The notes under the pieces: generated by a model
Database searches by the model: none
What the model was told of the DNA's origin: nothing
The model's input: only the letters and a program-made list of their open reading frames with translations
DNA from: Alcanivorax quisquiliarum
GTDB lineage: Bacteria; Pseudomonadota; Gammaproteobacteria; Pseudomonadales; Alcanivoracaceae
NCBI RefSeq assembly: GCF_023051175.1
Contig: NZ_JALKII010000001.1
Coordinates: 434,001-498,000 of the forward strand
Direction of reading: 5' to 3'
Length of the DNA: 64,000 nucleotides
Position numbers and translations under genes: made by a program
Part shown: in pieces, positions 46,361 to 55,532 of the stretch
How the letters are laid out: every line of letters begins with the position of its first letter
Numbering within the stretch: position 1 is the first letter of the stretch

Positions 46361-47371
46361 TTATACCTGTTCGCACAGGCTCGCGGCCAGTGCTACGGCG
46401 GCCTGATACTCGGTGGTGCTCAGGCGCACGCCGGGGCGCGCCCGCAGCGTGGCGGCCGGCACCGTGCCGGTATCATCGGTGCGGGCCATGACGGCGTCCA
46501 CCACCTGTTCTGCGGCGCCGCGATCATTGCACACCAGCACCATGTCGCAGCCCGCGTCCAGTGCCGCAGCGGTGCGCGCCGCATAATCACCGACACTGGC
46601 CGCGCCTGCCATGGTCAGATCATCACTGAAGATAACACCCTGGAAACCCAGCTCTGCACGCAGAATCTGTTGCAACCAGAAACGGGAAAAGCCGGCCGGC
46701 TCCGGTGCAACAGCGGCGTAAATCACATGCGCCGGCATGATGCCCGCAAGCTTCGGCGCAAGCGCGGCGAACGGCTGCAAATCAGCCGCTCTCAGCGCCG
46801 CAAGATCGCGCGTATCCACCGGCAATTCCAGATGCGAATCCGCTGCCACATAGCCATGGCCGGGAAAATGCTTGCCGGTGGCCGCCATGCCGGCTTCGGC
46901 CATGCCGTCGATCCAGGCTGCGGCGAGTTCGATCACTGCCTCGCTGCCTGCGTGAAATGCACGATCGCCGATCACGGTGCTGGCGCCGTAATCCAGATCC
47001 AGCACGGGCGCAAAGCTGATGTCTACATCGCACTGTACCAGCTCATCAGCCATCAGCCGGCCGAGCGAGCGCGCCTCGAACAGCGCCTCTGCGGGTGCGC
47101 TGTCGTAACGCTGCCCCAACGCCGCCATGGGCGGCAAACGCACAAAATCGTCGCGAAAACGCTGCACGCGACCGCCTTCCTGATCCACGGCAATGAGAAT
47201 ATCCGGGCGCACCGCACGCACCGAGGCGGTAAGCTCGCAAAGCTGTTTGCGATGCTGGTAATTGCGCGAGAAAAGGATCAGCCCACCCACCGCAGGATGG
47301 CGCAGCAGTTCGCGATCAGTGGCGTCCAGCGAGGTGCCGGCAATATCGAGCATCACAACAGGGGCGGGCAT
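46361..47371 (-). CDS. nagZ: Beta-N-acetylglucosaminidase
   Basis: Cytoplasmic glycoside hydrolase family 3 enzyme that removes GlcNAc from anhydro-muropeptides during peptidoglycan recycling. The 336-residue protein shows GLILFSRNYQHRKQL near residue 30, VDQEGGRVQRFR near residue 61 and the signature ATGKHFPGHGYVAADSH near 161. Start ATG 47371 is chosen over the track start (47464) because it begins at the conserved VVMLDIAGTSL. Products of this enzyme can induce AmpC in species that have it; no ampC is seen here. It is in a minus-strand run from psrA to the flavoprotein gene. Confidence 0.93.
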   Translation of the reverse strand: MPAPVVMLDIAGTSLDATDRELLRHPAVGGLILFSRNYQHRKQLCELTASVRAVRPDILIAVDQEGGRVQRFRDDFVRLPPMAALGQRYDSAPAEALFEARSLGRLMADELVQCDVDISFAPVLDLDYGASTVIGDRAFHAGSEAVIELAAAWIDGMAEAGMAATGKHFPGHGYVAADSHLELPVDTRDLAALRAADLQPFAALAPKLAGIMPAHVIYAAVAPEPAGFSRFWLQQILRAELGFQGVIFSDDLTMAGAASVGDYAARTAAALDAGCDMVLVCNDRGAAEQVVDAVMARTDDTGTVPAATLRARPGVRLSTTEYQAAVALAASLCEQV

Positions 47372-47423
47372 GGCGATTCCTGATTCGGGAAGGGCGAAAT
47401 GAATGACGAGGCGGCAGCTGCCA

Positions 47424-47894
47424 TCATTCGATGAAAACCGGACAACCCACGCTGACCCGATCAAACAGTGCCGTCACATCCGTATTGCGCATACGGATGC
47501 AGCCGTGCGATCTGGGCACGCCCATAGGCTCGCTATCCGGCGTGCCGTGAATATAAATGAAGCGCCGCATGGAATCCACGCGGCCCAGGCGGTTGAAACC
47601 GGGTTGGCAACCGGAAAGCCACAGGATGCGCGTCAGTATCCAGTCGCGATCAGGATGCTGCCGGGCCAGCGCCGGGCTCCATATTTCTCCCGTCGGGCGC
47701 CGGCCGACAAATACCGCGCCCAATGGGGCTCCCTGCCCGATCCTGGCACGCACGATATGCTGCCCACGAGGTGTGCAGTTGCTGCCGGATTGCTCACCGG
47801 GGCCATTGAGGGCCGTTGACACGGCGTACTCTTGCCGCGCCGTGCCGTCCTGAATCGTCAGTAGTTGTTGTTCAATGGAAACGTGAATCAACAT
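47424..47894 (-). CDS. L,D-transpeptidase of the YkuD family
   Basis: A 156-residue YkuD-fold protein. The catalytic signature is complete: YIHGTPDSEPMG near residue 116 and RSHGCIRMRN near residue 130 with the active-site Cys. No signal peptide is obvious at this start, although the family acts in the periplasm; this may be a short cytoplasmic-looking variant of the type near nagZ in pseudomonads, as in LdtA-like recycling enzymes. It is next to nagZ (52-base gap), which fits a role in cell-wall metabolism. It lies 38 bases after psrA. Confidence 0.85.
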   Translation of the reverse strand: MLIHVSIEQQLLTIQDGTARQEYAVSTALNGPGEQSGSNCTPRGQHIVRARIGQGAPLGAVFVGRRPTGEIWSPALARQHPDRDWILTRILWLSGCQPGFNRLGRVDSMRRFIYIHGTPDSEPMGVPRSHGCIRMRNTDVTALFDRVSVGCPVFIE

Positions 47895-47932
47895 CCCGTG
47901 AGAAACCGCAGCAGAGAAAGGCGAGTGGTGTT

Positions 47933-48574
47933 TCAGGATGCCGCATCGCCGCTGCGAATACCACCGACGATAAACGGCAGCAGGCGCTGATTCACATCAG
48001 CTACGCCAAGCTCCACACCGAAGTCGCTTTTGCAGATTGCACGCAGCGAATCCATGCTCGACAACGCAAACACGGCGGCGCCAAGGCCGAAGTGAATGCG
48101 CCAGAACAGCTCCATCGGCGGCACATCTGGCGCGGCGGCATTCAACACGCGCAGAAAGCGCTTGAACACCGCACCATACTGCTCCCGCAGATACCGGCGC
48201 AGATGCCCCTGCGCCTGAGTGTAGGCCAGCCCACACAGGCGAAAGAACAAGGCGATGCGATGGGTTTCCTTGGCCTGGGAAGTAAGCGCCAGCCCGGAAA
48301 CCAGCGCCAGCAGACGATCAAGGCCGGGCGCCTCATCAGCCTCTGCCAGTTCATCCATGCGGGCATCAAGGGCGGTGCAGAAAGGAGTGAGAAAACGTTC
48401 GAAGACCGCCTGGATGAGCGCCTCTTTGGAGCCGAAGTGGTAGTTCACCGCAGCCAGATTGACGCCCGCCTTGCTGGTAATGGCGCGCAGGCTGGTTTCA
48501 GCAAAACCTTTTTCGGCAAACAGCACTTCTGCGGTATCGAGAATACGTTGCACTGTTCCCGTCTGTGCCGCCAT
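47933..48574 (-). CDS. psrA: TetR-family fatty-acid regulator PsrA
   Basis: A 213-residue TetR protein. The HTH (ETSLRAITSKAGVNLAAVNYHFGSKEALIQAVFERF) is practically identical to that of P. aeruginosa PsrA, and the ELFWRIHFGLGAA segment near residue 165 is also shared. PsrA binds long-chain acyl-CoA or fatty acids and controls beta-oxidation genes, rpoS and itself. The palindromic site 45-71 bases upstream of the start matches its known consensus. The position between nagZ and the lexA/topA region also matches the pseudomonad order. Confidence 0.9.
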   Translation of the reverse strand: MAAQTGTVQRILDTAEVLFAEKGFAETSLRAITSKAGVNLAAVNYHFGSKEALIQAVFERFLTPFCTALDARMDELAEADEAPGLDRLLALVSGLALTSQAKETHRIALFFRLCGLAYTQAQGHLRRYLREQYGAVFKRFLRVLNAAAPDVPPMELFWRIHFGLGAAVFALSSMDSLRAICKSDFGVELGVADVNQRLLPFIVGGIRSGDAAS

Positions 48575-48618
48575 GAATCTCTCCAGCCTGAATCCTGCCG
48601 TGCTGCCGGATTACCCGG

Positions 48619-48645
48619 CAAACATACGTTTGAAACATATGTTTT
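48619..48645. promoter_or_regulatory. PsrA autoregulatory operator
   Basis: Two abutting sites CAAACATACGTTTG (48619-48632) and GAAACATATGTTTT (48632-48645) sharing one base. The first fits the published PsrA consensus (G/C)AAAC-N2-4-GTTT(G/C) fully, and the second fits except for its last base. The inner 12 bases AAACATATGTTT are perfectly palindromic. It sits 45 bases before the psrA start. Confidence 0.8.
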
Positions 48646-48681
48646 GCCTGCGCCTTCTGTCAAGGTTGGCGGGCGTCATGG

Positions 48682-49353
48682 TCAGTCGGTGTCGGTCAAA
48701 TTGTCACGAGTGCTGCGGCCCTGCTCACGATACGCACTCAGCACGGTGCGATAGGCCTGATCGACCGAGTCGGTGACCTGCATCAGCTTCATATCCGCCG
48801 CGCCGATACAGCCTTCTTCAAGCATGCGCTGCCCCAGCCAATCCATCAGGCCGGCCCAGTATGATTCGCCAAACAGGATAATCGGAAAGGGCGCGATCTT
48901 GCCGGTCTGCACCAGCGTCAAGGCTTCAAACAGCTCGTCCAGCGTACCGAAGCCGCCGGGAAACACGACAAACCCCACCGCATGCTTGACAAGCATCAGT
49001 TTGCGCACAAAAAAGTAGCGGAAGTTGACGCCCAGATCCTGGTAGCGATTGGCCATCTCTTCTCGCGGCAGCGTGATATTCAGGCCGATGGAGCACGCGC
49101 CCTTACCGTAGGCACCGCGATTAGCGCCTTCCATGATGCCGGGCCCGCCCCCGGTCAGCACGTTCAGGCCCGCTTCCGAAAAACGAGCTGCCAGTTCTTC
49201 CGCTTTTTGATAATAAAGCGATTCCTCGCCCAGCCTTGCGCTGCCATAAATGGTCACCGAAGGCCCGATGGTGGCGAGCTTGTCGATGCCCTCCACCAAT
49301 TCTGCCTGAATGCGCAAGACACGCCAGGCTTCTTTACTGCGTATGGCGTCCAT
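48682..49353 (-). CDS. LOG family protein (TIGR00730-like)
   Basis: A 223-residue Rossmann-fold protein of the lysine decarboxylase-like / LOG family, with the hallmark GGGPGIMEGANRGAYG near residue 67 and PGGFGTLDELFEAL near residue 131. Family members remove ribose-phosphate from cytokinin or AMP-like nucleotides; in bacteria the role is often nucleotide monophosphate nucleosidase. It lies upstream of psrA on the same strand, but the intergenic PsrA operator suggests an independent psrA promoter. Confidence 0.88.
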   Translation of the reverse strand: MDAIRSKEAWRVLRIQAELVEGIDKLATIGPSVTIYGSARLGEESLYYQKAEELAARFSEAGLNVLTGGGPGIMEGANRGAYGKGACSIGLNITLPREEMANRYQDLGVNFRYFFVRKLMLVKHAVGFVVFPGGFGTLDELFEALTLVQTGKIAPFPIILFGESYWAGLMDWLGQRMLEEGCIGAADMKLMQVTDSVDQAYRTVLSAYREQGRSTRDNLTDTD

Positions 49354-49465
49354 GTTGCTCCTCTTGCTGGCCTTGCTCTTCGTGTGCGCCGGCGCAGTCT
49401 GCGCAGCGGCACTCCTTTCGCCGAATCCACCCGGCCCGGGGCGATATCGGCCAGTGTGGCACCAT

Positions 49466-50017
49466 TCACCACTCGGCGCTGTAAGCGGCGCAGTCCCGGA
49501 TCAACGCTGCCACGCGATGCAATGTGGCATCAAGCCGTGCCAGGTCTTCATCTTGTAACGGCGCGCAGGGATCTTCGGTGACCACCGTCAGCGATGCCCC
49601 GTCATCATATCCATCTTGATGAGGTAACAGCCGACGAGCCAGCCCGGCAGGGGTATACAACGCCATCAGCTGCTGCTCAAGCCAGAAAACCAGGTCGTCG
49701 TGGTGGGTACGTGCTTGCATCAGGAGCGCCAGCTCCGGGGCTTGCACGCCAGCGTCCGCAAAGGCCCGCTCAAGCGCTGGCAGGCTGGTCTGGTTTGCCG
49801 GGTTGGCGACGCCTGCCGCGTTGGCGGCCTGCTGGAGCAGGCTCACCAGCGCCGCATAAGCATGGTGGATTGTAGCGCCTCGTAACGCCAGCAGACGGCC
49901 ATGCGAGCCGCCTGCTTGTCGCTGCTCTTGCAACAAGGTGAGCAGCTCCCGCGCCAGCACCAATCGTTCACGGGCGCCGCTGACAGGGTTGCCGCTCGCT
50001 CTGCGCGACATGCTCAA
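49466..50017 (-). CDS. DUF6586-like protein
   Basis: A 183-residue helical protein with no signal peptide or membrane segment. The segments [38 protein letters not shown] and [17 protein letters not shown] recall the small family (DUF6586) encoded beside topA in pseudomonads; this assignment is from memory and neighbour order. Its start overlaps the topA stop by 4 bases, so it is translated with topA. Function is unknown. Confidence 0.65.
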   Translation of the reverse strand: MSMSRRASGNPVSGARERLVLARELLTLLQEQRQAGGSHGRLLALRGATIHHAYAALVSLLQQAANAAGVANPANQTSLPALERAFADAGVQAPELALLMQARTHHDDLVFWLEQQLMALYTPAGLARRLLPHQDGYDDGASLTVVTEDPCAPLQDEDLARLDATLHRVAALIRDCAAYSAEW

Positions 50018-52824
50018 GCTTTCCCGACGGGTGCTTTCTTTTTCGCGGGTGCTTTCCTTTTCGCTACCGCTTCCTTCTTTGCTACCGCCTCTTTCTTTGC
50101 GGGCGCTTTTTTCGCTGGCGTCTTCTTTGCCGCCACCTTCTTCGCTGGCGCTTTACGTTTCGCCGGCGCCTTGGCCGCTGCGGTATTGTCTTCTACCTGC
50201 CACGCGCCATCGCGGTAAAACGCCGCCCAGCCCGTCGCCTTGCCGTCGACCTCGGTAGAAACATACTGCTCTCGCGTCTTGCGGCTGAACCGCAGCACCG
50301 CCTTGTTGCCTTGCGGGTCAGCCACGGGTGCATCCGCCAGATAGCGGTGCTTGGGATCAAGCTGCTCGCGGACGGAACGCACCTCTTCCACCAGCGGTGC
50401 CCGCGTCTCGCGGTTACGGGGAAACTGGCTCGCTGCCAGAAATAGCCCCGAGGCACCGTCGCGCAGCAAATAATAGTCGTCCACTTTTGCACATTTCAGA
50501 TGTGGCATGGGGATGGGATCGGCGCGGGGCGGCGCCGGCTCGCCATTACGCAGCAGCTTGCGCGTGTTGCCACATTCCTCGTTTGTGCATTTGAAAAACT
50601 TGCCGAAACGCCCCGTGCGTAGCTGCATCTCACTGGCGCACTTCTCGCATTCGAGCACCGGGCCGTCGTAGCCCTTGATACGGAATTCGCCCTGCTCCAC
50701 CAGATAGCCAGCGCAGTCCGGGTTGTTACCGCAAATATGCAGCTTGCGCTTTTCATCCAGCAGGTAATTATCCATTGCCGTGGCGCAGATCGGGCAACGT
50801 TTCTTGAGCCGCTGTTCCAGTGCTTCGGCTTCATCGTCGTCAGCGCTGACAGCCTCCTCGCCCGGCAGCAGGTTCAGCGTTGCTGTGCAGCGCTCCTTGG
50901 GCGGCAGGCTGTAGCCCGAGCAGCCGAGAAATACCCCGGTGGAGCCGGTGCGAATCTGCATCGACCGGCCACAGGTCGGGCAAGCGATATCGGTATCTGT
51001 CGGCAGGTTGGCACGCATGCCGCCCTGGGCCTGTTTGCCGGCGCCATCGCCTTGTGCGGCAGCCAGACGTGCGCGGAAGCCCTTGTAGAAATCATCCAGC
51101 ACATCACGCCAGTTCAACTCACCGGAAGCGATGCGGTCGAGCGTTTCTTCCATGCGAGCGGTGAAACTGTAATCCATCAGGTTCGGAAAATTTTCCACCA
51201 GCCTGTCAGTCACGATGTCGCCCATTTTCTCGGCATAGAAGCGCCGGTTCTGCTGACGGACGTAACCTCGCTCCTGAATGGTGGAAATGATCGCCGCATA
51301 AGTGGAAGGCCGGCCAATGCCTCGCTTCTCCAGCTCTTTCACCAGGCTCGCTTCGGTATAGCGCGCCGGCGGTTTGGTGAAATGCTGGGTGGTATCAATC
51401 TGCTTGATCGCCAGCACATCGCCCTGCTCCAGCGCCGGCAGCACAATATCCTCCTGCCCTCTGCGCGCCATCGGCGGCAGAATGCGAGTCCAGCCGTCAA
51501 ACTTGAGAATGCGGCCTTTCGCTTTCAGCTCGTAATCGCCGCTTTTCGCGGTGATGGTGCTGCTCAGGTATTCCGCTGGCGGCATCTGGCAGGCAATGAA
51601 CTGGTTGCGGATCAGCTCATAGAGCCGGCGTGCGTCGCGCTCCATGTCCGCCAGGGATTCCGCCGTGCGACTCACTTCCGAAGGCCGGATCGCCTCGTGC
51701 GCCTCCTGGGCCCCATCACGGCTGGAATAATTGATCGGCGCGTCCGGCAGATAACGCTCGCCAAGCTCTGCCTTGATCCACGCTCGGCAGGCTGTCACAG
51801 CGTCTGCCGACAAGTTGGTGGAATCGGTACGCATGTAGGTGATGTGCCCGGCCTCGTACAGCCGCTGCGCCATGGTCATGGTCTTCTTGACGCTGTAACC
51901 CAGCCGGGTGCTGGCCGCCTGTTGCAGGGTCGAGGTAATGAAAGGCGCCGAGGGGCGCGAGCGTGTCGGTCGATCTTCCCGGGCAACCACCTCCAGCTTG
52001 CCGGCCTCACGCAGTGCCTGCTCGTGGCGGCGAGCATCCTGCTCGTTATCCGGGCGGAAGTTGATGCCGGCGTGGCGCACCAGCTCAAGGCGCACCTGCT
52101 CACCGGCTGGCGCCTGCGTATCGGTATGCAACTCCCAGTATTCTTCCGGCTGGAAAACGCGGATCTCACGTTCGCGATCCACCACCAGCTCCACTGCCAC
52201 CGATTGCACGCGGCCAGCGGAAAGTCCTCGTGCGATCTTGTCCCACAGCAGCGGGGAGAGCATAAAGCCCACCACACGGTCGAGAAAGCGCCTCGCCTGC
52301 TGCGCCTCGACACGATACATGTCGAGCTTGCCTGGTCGGACGAAAGCTTCCTGAATGGCCTTGCGGGTGATCTCGTTGAACACCACGCGGTCGAAACGAT
52401 CATCGCTGCCGCCGATCACTTCGCGCAGATGCCAGGCGATGGCCTCCCCTTCTCTGTCAAGGTCGGTGGCGAGGTAAATGCGATCAGCCTTGGCGGCCAG
52501 GCGCTTGAGCTCGTCTATCACCTTTTCCTTGCCGGGCAGGATTTCGTATTGCGCCTCCCACTGGCGGTCCGGGTTCACGCCCATGCGATTGATCAGCTGG
52601 TCATAGGCCTTCTTTTTCTTGTAGCGTTCGCGCTCCTCGGGTGGCAGGGACCGTGTGTAGGCCGCCTCCTTTGCGCGCTCGCTGGGGCTGGTTCGGGCGC
52701 CACCACTGACCGGCAGATCACGCACATGACCCACACTGGATTTGACGATGAAATCGTCGCCCAGATAGCGGTTAATGGTTTTCGCCTTGGCCGGCGACTC
52801 AACGATCACAAGCGATTTGGCCAT
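50014..52824 (-). CDS. topA: DNA topoisomerase I
   Basis: Type IA topoisomerase that relaxes negative supercoils, 936 residues. The TOPRIM region begins at [18 protein letters not shown] (residue 4); the catalytic Tyr is in [12 protein letters not shown] near residue 325. Zinc-ribbon Cys pairs follow: [11 protein letters not shown] near residue 610, [11 protein letters not shown], and [13 protein letters not shown]. The last 50 residues are a Lys/Ala/Pro-rich tail of repeated KKxPAKK units, similar to eukaryotic-like basic tails, and probably bind DNA or RNA polymerase. ATG 52824 gives the standard [12 protein letters not shown]-terminus. Confidence 0.97.
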   Translation of the reverse strand: MAKSLVIVESPAKAKTINRYLGDDFIVKSSVGHVRDLPVSGGARTSPSERAKEAAYTRSLPPEERERYKKKKAYDQLINRMGVNPDRQWEAQYEILPGKEKVIDELKRLAAKADRIYLATDLDREGEAIAWHLREVIGGSDDRFDRVVFNEITRKAIQEAFVRPGKLDMYRVEAQQARRFLDRVVGFMLSPLLWDKIARGLSAGRVQSVAVELVVDREREIRVFQPEEYWELHTDTQAPAGEQVRLELVRHAGINFRPDNEQDARRHEQALREAGKLEVVAREDRPTRSRPSAPFITSTLQQAASTRLGYSVKKTMTMAQRLYEAGHITYMRTDSTNLSADAVTACRAWIKAELGERYLPDAPINYSSRDGAQEAHEAIRPSEVSRTAESLADMERDARRLYELIRNQFIACQMPPAEYLSSTITAKSGDYELKAKGRILKFDGWTRILPPMARRGQEDIVLPALEQGDVLAIKQIDTTQHFTKPPARYTEASLVKELEKRGIGRPSTYAAIISTIQERGYVRQQNRRFYAEKMGDIVTDRLVENFPNLMDYSFTARMEETLDRIASGELNWRDVLDDFYKGFRARLAAAQGDGAGKQAQGGMRANLPTDTDIACPTCGRSMQIRTGSTGVFLGCSGYSLPPKERCTATLNLLPGEEAVSADDDEAEALEQRLKKRCPICATAMDNYLLDEKRKLHICGNNPDCAGYLVEQGEFRIKGYDGPVLECEKCASEMQLRTGRFGKFFKCTNEECGNTRKLLRNGEPAPPRADPIPMPHLKCAKVDDYYLLRDGASGLFLAASQFPRNRETRAPLVEEVRSVREQLDPKHRYLADAPVADPQGNKAVLRFSRKTREQYVSTEVDGKATGWAAFYRDGAWQVEDNTAAAKAPAKRKAPAKKVAAKKTPAKKAPAKKEAVAKKEAVAKRKAPAKKKAPVGKA

Positions 52825-53191
52825 CAGTCTCTGCACTCAGCATTCAGATTATCAACTCCTTCCCGGGGTGCTGCTCCGAGCCCCGGAAGCCCGGCCCACA
52901 CCGTTTTCCGGGCCGCCGCAGCGCGCCTATTACGCAAGCGGTGAGGGCAAAGGTCAAGGATGCCGTGCTATCTTGCCTGCCGCGAAACCGATTATCGATA
53001 CCAGCCAGCGCCCGCGACACAAGGCTTGCAGGCAGTTTTGGCGCGACTCCCACCGGCATCCGTCAATCGCCGCTGGACAGCGCAAATCGATCACAGGATG
53101 ATCAAGCCCAAGGGGAGCGCGCTGCCAATCAGGGCTGGCGCGGGGATTGATCCGGTAGCGGTGCCGGCCATCCGGCGGGAGGCAAGAAGCC
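52825..53191. other. Intergenic region between topA and the universal stress gene
   Basis: About 365 bases between two divergent starts. Its short open frames show no family features, and I found no convincing promoter or operator motif by eye. Confidence 0.6.
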
Positions 53192-53635
53192 ATGAGCGAT
53201 ACTTACAAAGACGTGCTGGTCGCCATTGACGGCAGCGAGGAGTCGCGCCACATCTTGAGCCGCGCCGCCTCCATCGCCTGTAGCGGTGGTGGCCGGCTGC
53301 ACCTGCTGCATGTCATCGAGCCGTTGGCGCTGGCGTATGGAGCCGATGTGCCCATCGACGTGACCGAGCTGCAAGGCAGCCTGATGGAGCAGGCACGGGA
53401 GAACGTCAACCGCTACGCCGACGCTTTTTCCATTCCTGCCGAGCGCGTCCATGTGGAGCTGGGCTCGATCGAAAAGACCATTCAGGACAAAGCCGATGTG
53501 TTGTGTGCCGATCTGATCGTCATCGGCAGCCATACCCGTACCGGCCTGGCGCTATTGCTGGGGAGCACCGCCCGTGGCGTGGTGCCTGGCGCACATTGCG
53601 ACGTGCTGGCCGTCAAATTGCGGCGCGGCGGCTGA
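53192..53635 (+). CDS. Universal stress protein UspA family
   Basis: A 147-residue single-domain Usp. The N-terminal KDVLVAIDGSEESRHILSRA and the C-terminal ATP-binding-like segment IVIGSHTRTGLALLLGSTARGVV (G-x2-G-x9-GS/T pattern, near residue 110) are typical, ending in CDVLAVKL. It probably binds ATP and acts as a stress-inducible regulator. It converges on the cyclic-nucleotide-binding gene 7 bases away. Confidence 0.9.
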   Translation: MSDTYKDVLVAIDGSEESRHILSRAASIACSGGGRLHLLHVIEPLALAYGADVPIDVTELQGSLMEQARENVNRYADAFSIPAERVHVELGSIEKTIQDKADVLCADLIVIGSHTRTGLALLLGSTARGVVPGAHCDVLAVKLRRGG

Positions 53636-53642
53636 CACAGGT

Positions 53643-54410
53643 TCAGCCGGCACCTGATACCGGCGCGGCGGATTCGTTCCAGCGACACAACAGATCGGCC
53701 AGCGCACTGGCTTGCTCGTGCAACGCCGCCAATTCTTCACGGGTGTCTCGAAGGCCGCTGTACAGAGGCATTTTTCGCAAGTACGAGGCCAGTTCGTGGT
53801 GCGGCTCTCGCGTGCGATTCACTTCCAGCGTCCAGCGGATATTGTGCACCAGCATGCGGTAGAACGAGAGCTTGGTCGCCAGCGAAAACAGCGGATAATC
53901 GACGGCATAACTGAAATACATGAAATCGATGCGCGCCAGCACAGCTTCGGCGCTGTGCTCATCCACACAGAGCGTGGCGCTGCGAGGCGCACCACGCACC
54001 AGCGACAAGGTGCCAAACACCTCGCCCGGTGAAATATGGTTGAGCAGCTCTGCCGGCCGGCCGGGCTGCGATGTCTCGGCCTGCACCGCCAGCCGCCCGC
54101 GCAGCAGAAAATACAGGCCGCTGTCTTCGTCCCCCTGGCGAATCACGACTGCCCCCGGATCGGCTCGGGAAATCGTGCAGCAGTTGAGCAGCAATTCGAA
54201 TTGTGCGGCATCCTGCCGCAATACTTCATTGAAAAACGGCACGCCGGACAACAGCCGACGTATCCGCTCGGGCGGAAACTCCACCCCGTCTACAACCCTG
54301 GCGACCACCTTGCTCCCCCCGGAGTTACCACCCATTTGGCGGCTGGCCTTCCTCTTGTGCCGCCCCGCCGCTTCCCACAGCGCCGGGGCGTCTTCAGATC
54401 CGCGCGCCAT
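53643..54410 (-). CDS. Cyclic nucleotide-binding domain protein
   Basis: A 255-residue protein with one CRP-like cNMP-binding domain (about residues 50-190): VVIRQGDEDSGLYFLLRGRLAVQ and GEVFGTLSLVRGAPRSATL, the second holding the phosphate-binding cassette position (weakly conserved). No C-terminal HTH is visible; the last part is helical (ASYLRKMPLYSGLRDTREELAAL). It may therefore be a sensor or an effector-binding protein rather than a transcription factor. The start is unsure: ATG 54410 and ATG 54335 are both possible, while 54437 would use TTG. It diverges from lexA over a LexA box. Confidence 0.78.
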   Translation of the reverse strand: MARGSEDAPALWEAAGRHKRKASRQMGGNSGGSKVVARVVDGVEFPPERIRRLLSGVPFFNEVLRQDAAQFELLLNCCTISRADPGAVVIRQGDEDSGLYFLLRGRLAVQAETSQPGRPAELLNHISPGEVFGTLSLVRGAPRSATLCVDEHSAEAVLARIDFMYFSYAVDYPLFSLATKLSFYRMLVHNIRWTLEVNRTREPHHELASYLRKMPLYSGLRDTREELAALHEQASALADLLCRWNESAAPVSGAG

Positions 54411-54483
54411 GCTAGAACCTGCAAGCCCTTCCAGCAACGCCGTTCATCCACCACGCGGTCACTTTCAGGCTGGCCAGACGGCA

Positions 54484-54499
54484 CTGTTCATTTAGACAG
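54484..54499. promoter_or_regulatory. LexA (SOS) box upstream of lexA
   Basis: CTGTTCATTTAGACAG fits the classical CTGT-N8-ACAG consensus exactly. It is 41 bases upstream of the lexA ATG and 74 bases from the start of the divergent cyclic-nucleotide-binding gene, so it can repress lexA and perhaps that gene too. Confidence 0.9.
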
Positions 54500-54539
54500 C
54501 AGACATGTTAGCATCGGGCTAGCCACTGAGGATTTTGTC

Positions 54540-55148
54540 ATGAGCGAGAAGCTTACTGTTCGACAGCAGCAGGTACTTGATTGCATCCGCCAGTTCCAGA
54601 CCGATACCGGCATGGCACCCACCCGTGCCGAAATTGCTGATCTGATGGGTTTTCAGTCCAAGAACGCCGCGTCAGACCATTTGCGAGCACTGGAACGCAA
54701 GGGCTATCTGCGACTGCATAACGACCGCTCACGCGGTATCCAGTTGCTGGACGCCGCGCTCTGGCCGGACGATGAATTGCCCGTGATCGGGCGAGTCGCC
54801 GCCGGGATGCCAATCGAGGCGGTCGAAAACGTCGAGCGCAGTGTGCCTGTTCCACAGGGTCTGTTTCGGCAACGGCCGACTTACCTGTTGCGGGTGCAGG
54901 GCGACAGTATGAAGGATGCCGGTATTTTCGATGGTGATCTCATTGCCGTACGCAAGACCAACGTAGCCCGCTCCGGGCAGATTGTGGTGGCACGGCTGGA
55001 TGACGACGTGACCGTCAAGACACTGAAGCTCAGCGCTCAGGGAGCTACCCTGTTGCCCGCAAACGATGCCTACACCCCCATCAGTGTCTCACCGGATCAA
55101 CTGGTCATCGAAGGGATTTTTGTGGGGCTGATCCGGGACGTCCACTGA
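54540..55148 (+). CDS. lexA: SOS repressor LexA
   Basis: Repressor of the DNA-damage response, 202 residues as in E. coli. The winged HTH is at about 1-70 (MAPTRAEIADLMGFQSKNAASDHL). The self-cleavage site Ala-Gly is in VAAGMP near residue 87, the nucleophilic Ser in GDSMKDAGI near residue 122 and the general-base Lys in TVKTLKL near 160. ATG 54540 is chosen because it starts MSEKLTVRQQQVLDCI; the upstream part of the frame is antisense to the neighbouring gene. A consensus LexA box controls it. No recA or sulA is present downstream. Confidence 0.97.
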   Translation: MSEKLTVRQQQVLDCIRQFQTDTGMAPTRAEIADLMGFQSKNAASDHLRALERKGYLRLHNDRSRGIQLLDAALWPDDELPVIGRVAAGMPIEAVENVERSVPVPQGLFRQRPTYLLRVQGDSMKDAGIFDGDLIAVRKTNVARSGQIVVARLDDDVTVKTLKLSAQGATLLPANDAYTPISVSPDQLVIEGIFVGLIRDVH

Positions 55149-55532
55149 GCCCTTAGCTCTGTGGCAGCCTCCCTGCGCCAGCGGCGCTGCGCCAACGGCA
55201 TAGCCGCCAGGCAGGGGGCAAACCGGCAAGCTGGCAGTCGCCCGGCCGCAGGTTTGGCGGTTTGCAGCGGGCGGCGAACGAACGCATCAACGCATCAACG
55301 CATCAACGCATCAACAACGCATCAGAAGGCAAGCTAAATAGAAAGTCACATGGAAAGACAAATAGAAACGCGTATAGAAAGACAGATAGACAGACAAAGC
55401 AGCAAAAAACATCAGGCAAATGCGCGTTCAGACACCCGCAAGCAGGCACCGGCAAGAAAGCCCTCGAAATACGTGCTCTCGCGGTGCGCCTTGACAGATC
55501 AAGCCACTTTTCAAACAGGATGACGGCGGCCT
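55149..55532. other. Intergenic region between lexA and tatD, with simple repeats
   Basis: About 380 bases. The first part holds GC-rich small hairpins. From 55281 to 55323 the 8-base unit AACGCATC is repeated, and 55330-55400 is an A/G-rich tract with many AGAAAG/AGACAG copies. No gene is supported. Confidence 0.6.
55281..55323 (+). repeat. AACGCATC tandem repeat
   Basis: Four perfect tandem copies of AACGCATC (55281-55312), then AAC and a fifth copy (55316-55323). Such repeats can change number by slippage. It lies 210 bases before the tatD start. Confidence 0.9.

Noticed and set aside
50737-52944. 735-codon plus-strand open frame
   Set aside because: Antisense to topA; the topA product has all family motifs, so the opposite frame is a shadow.
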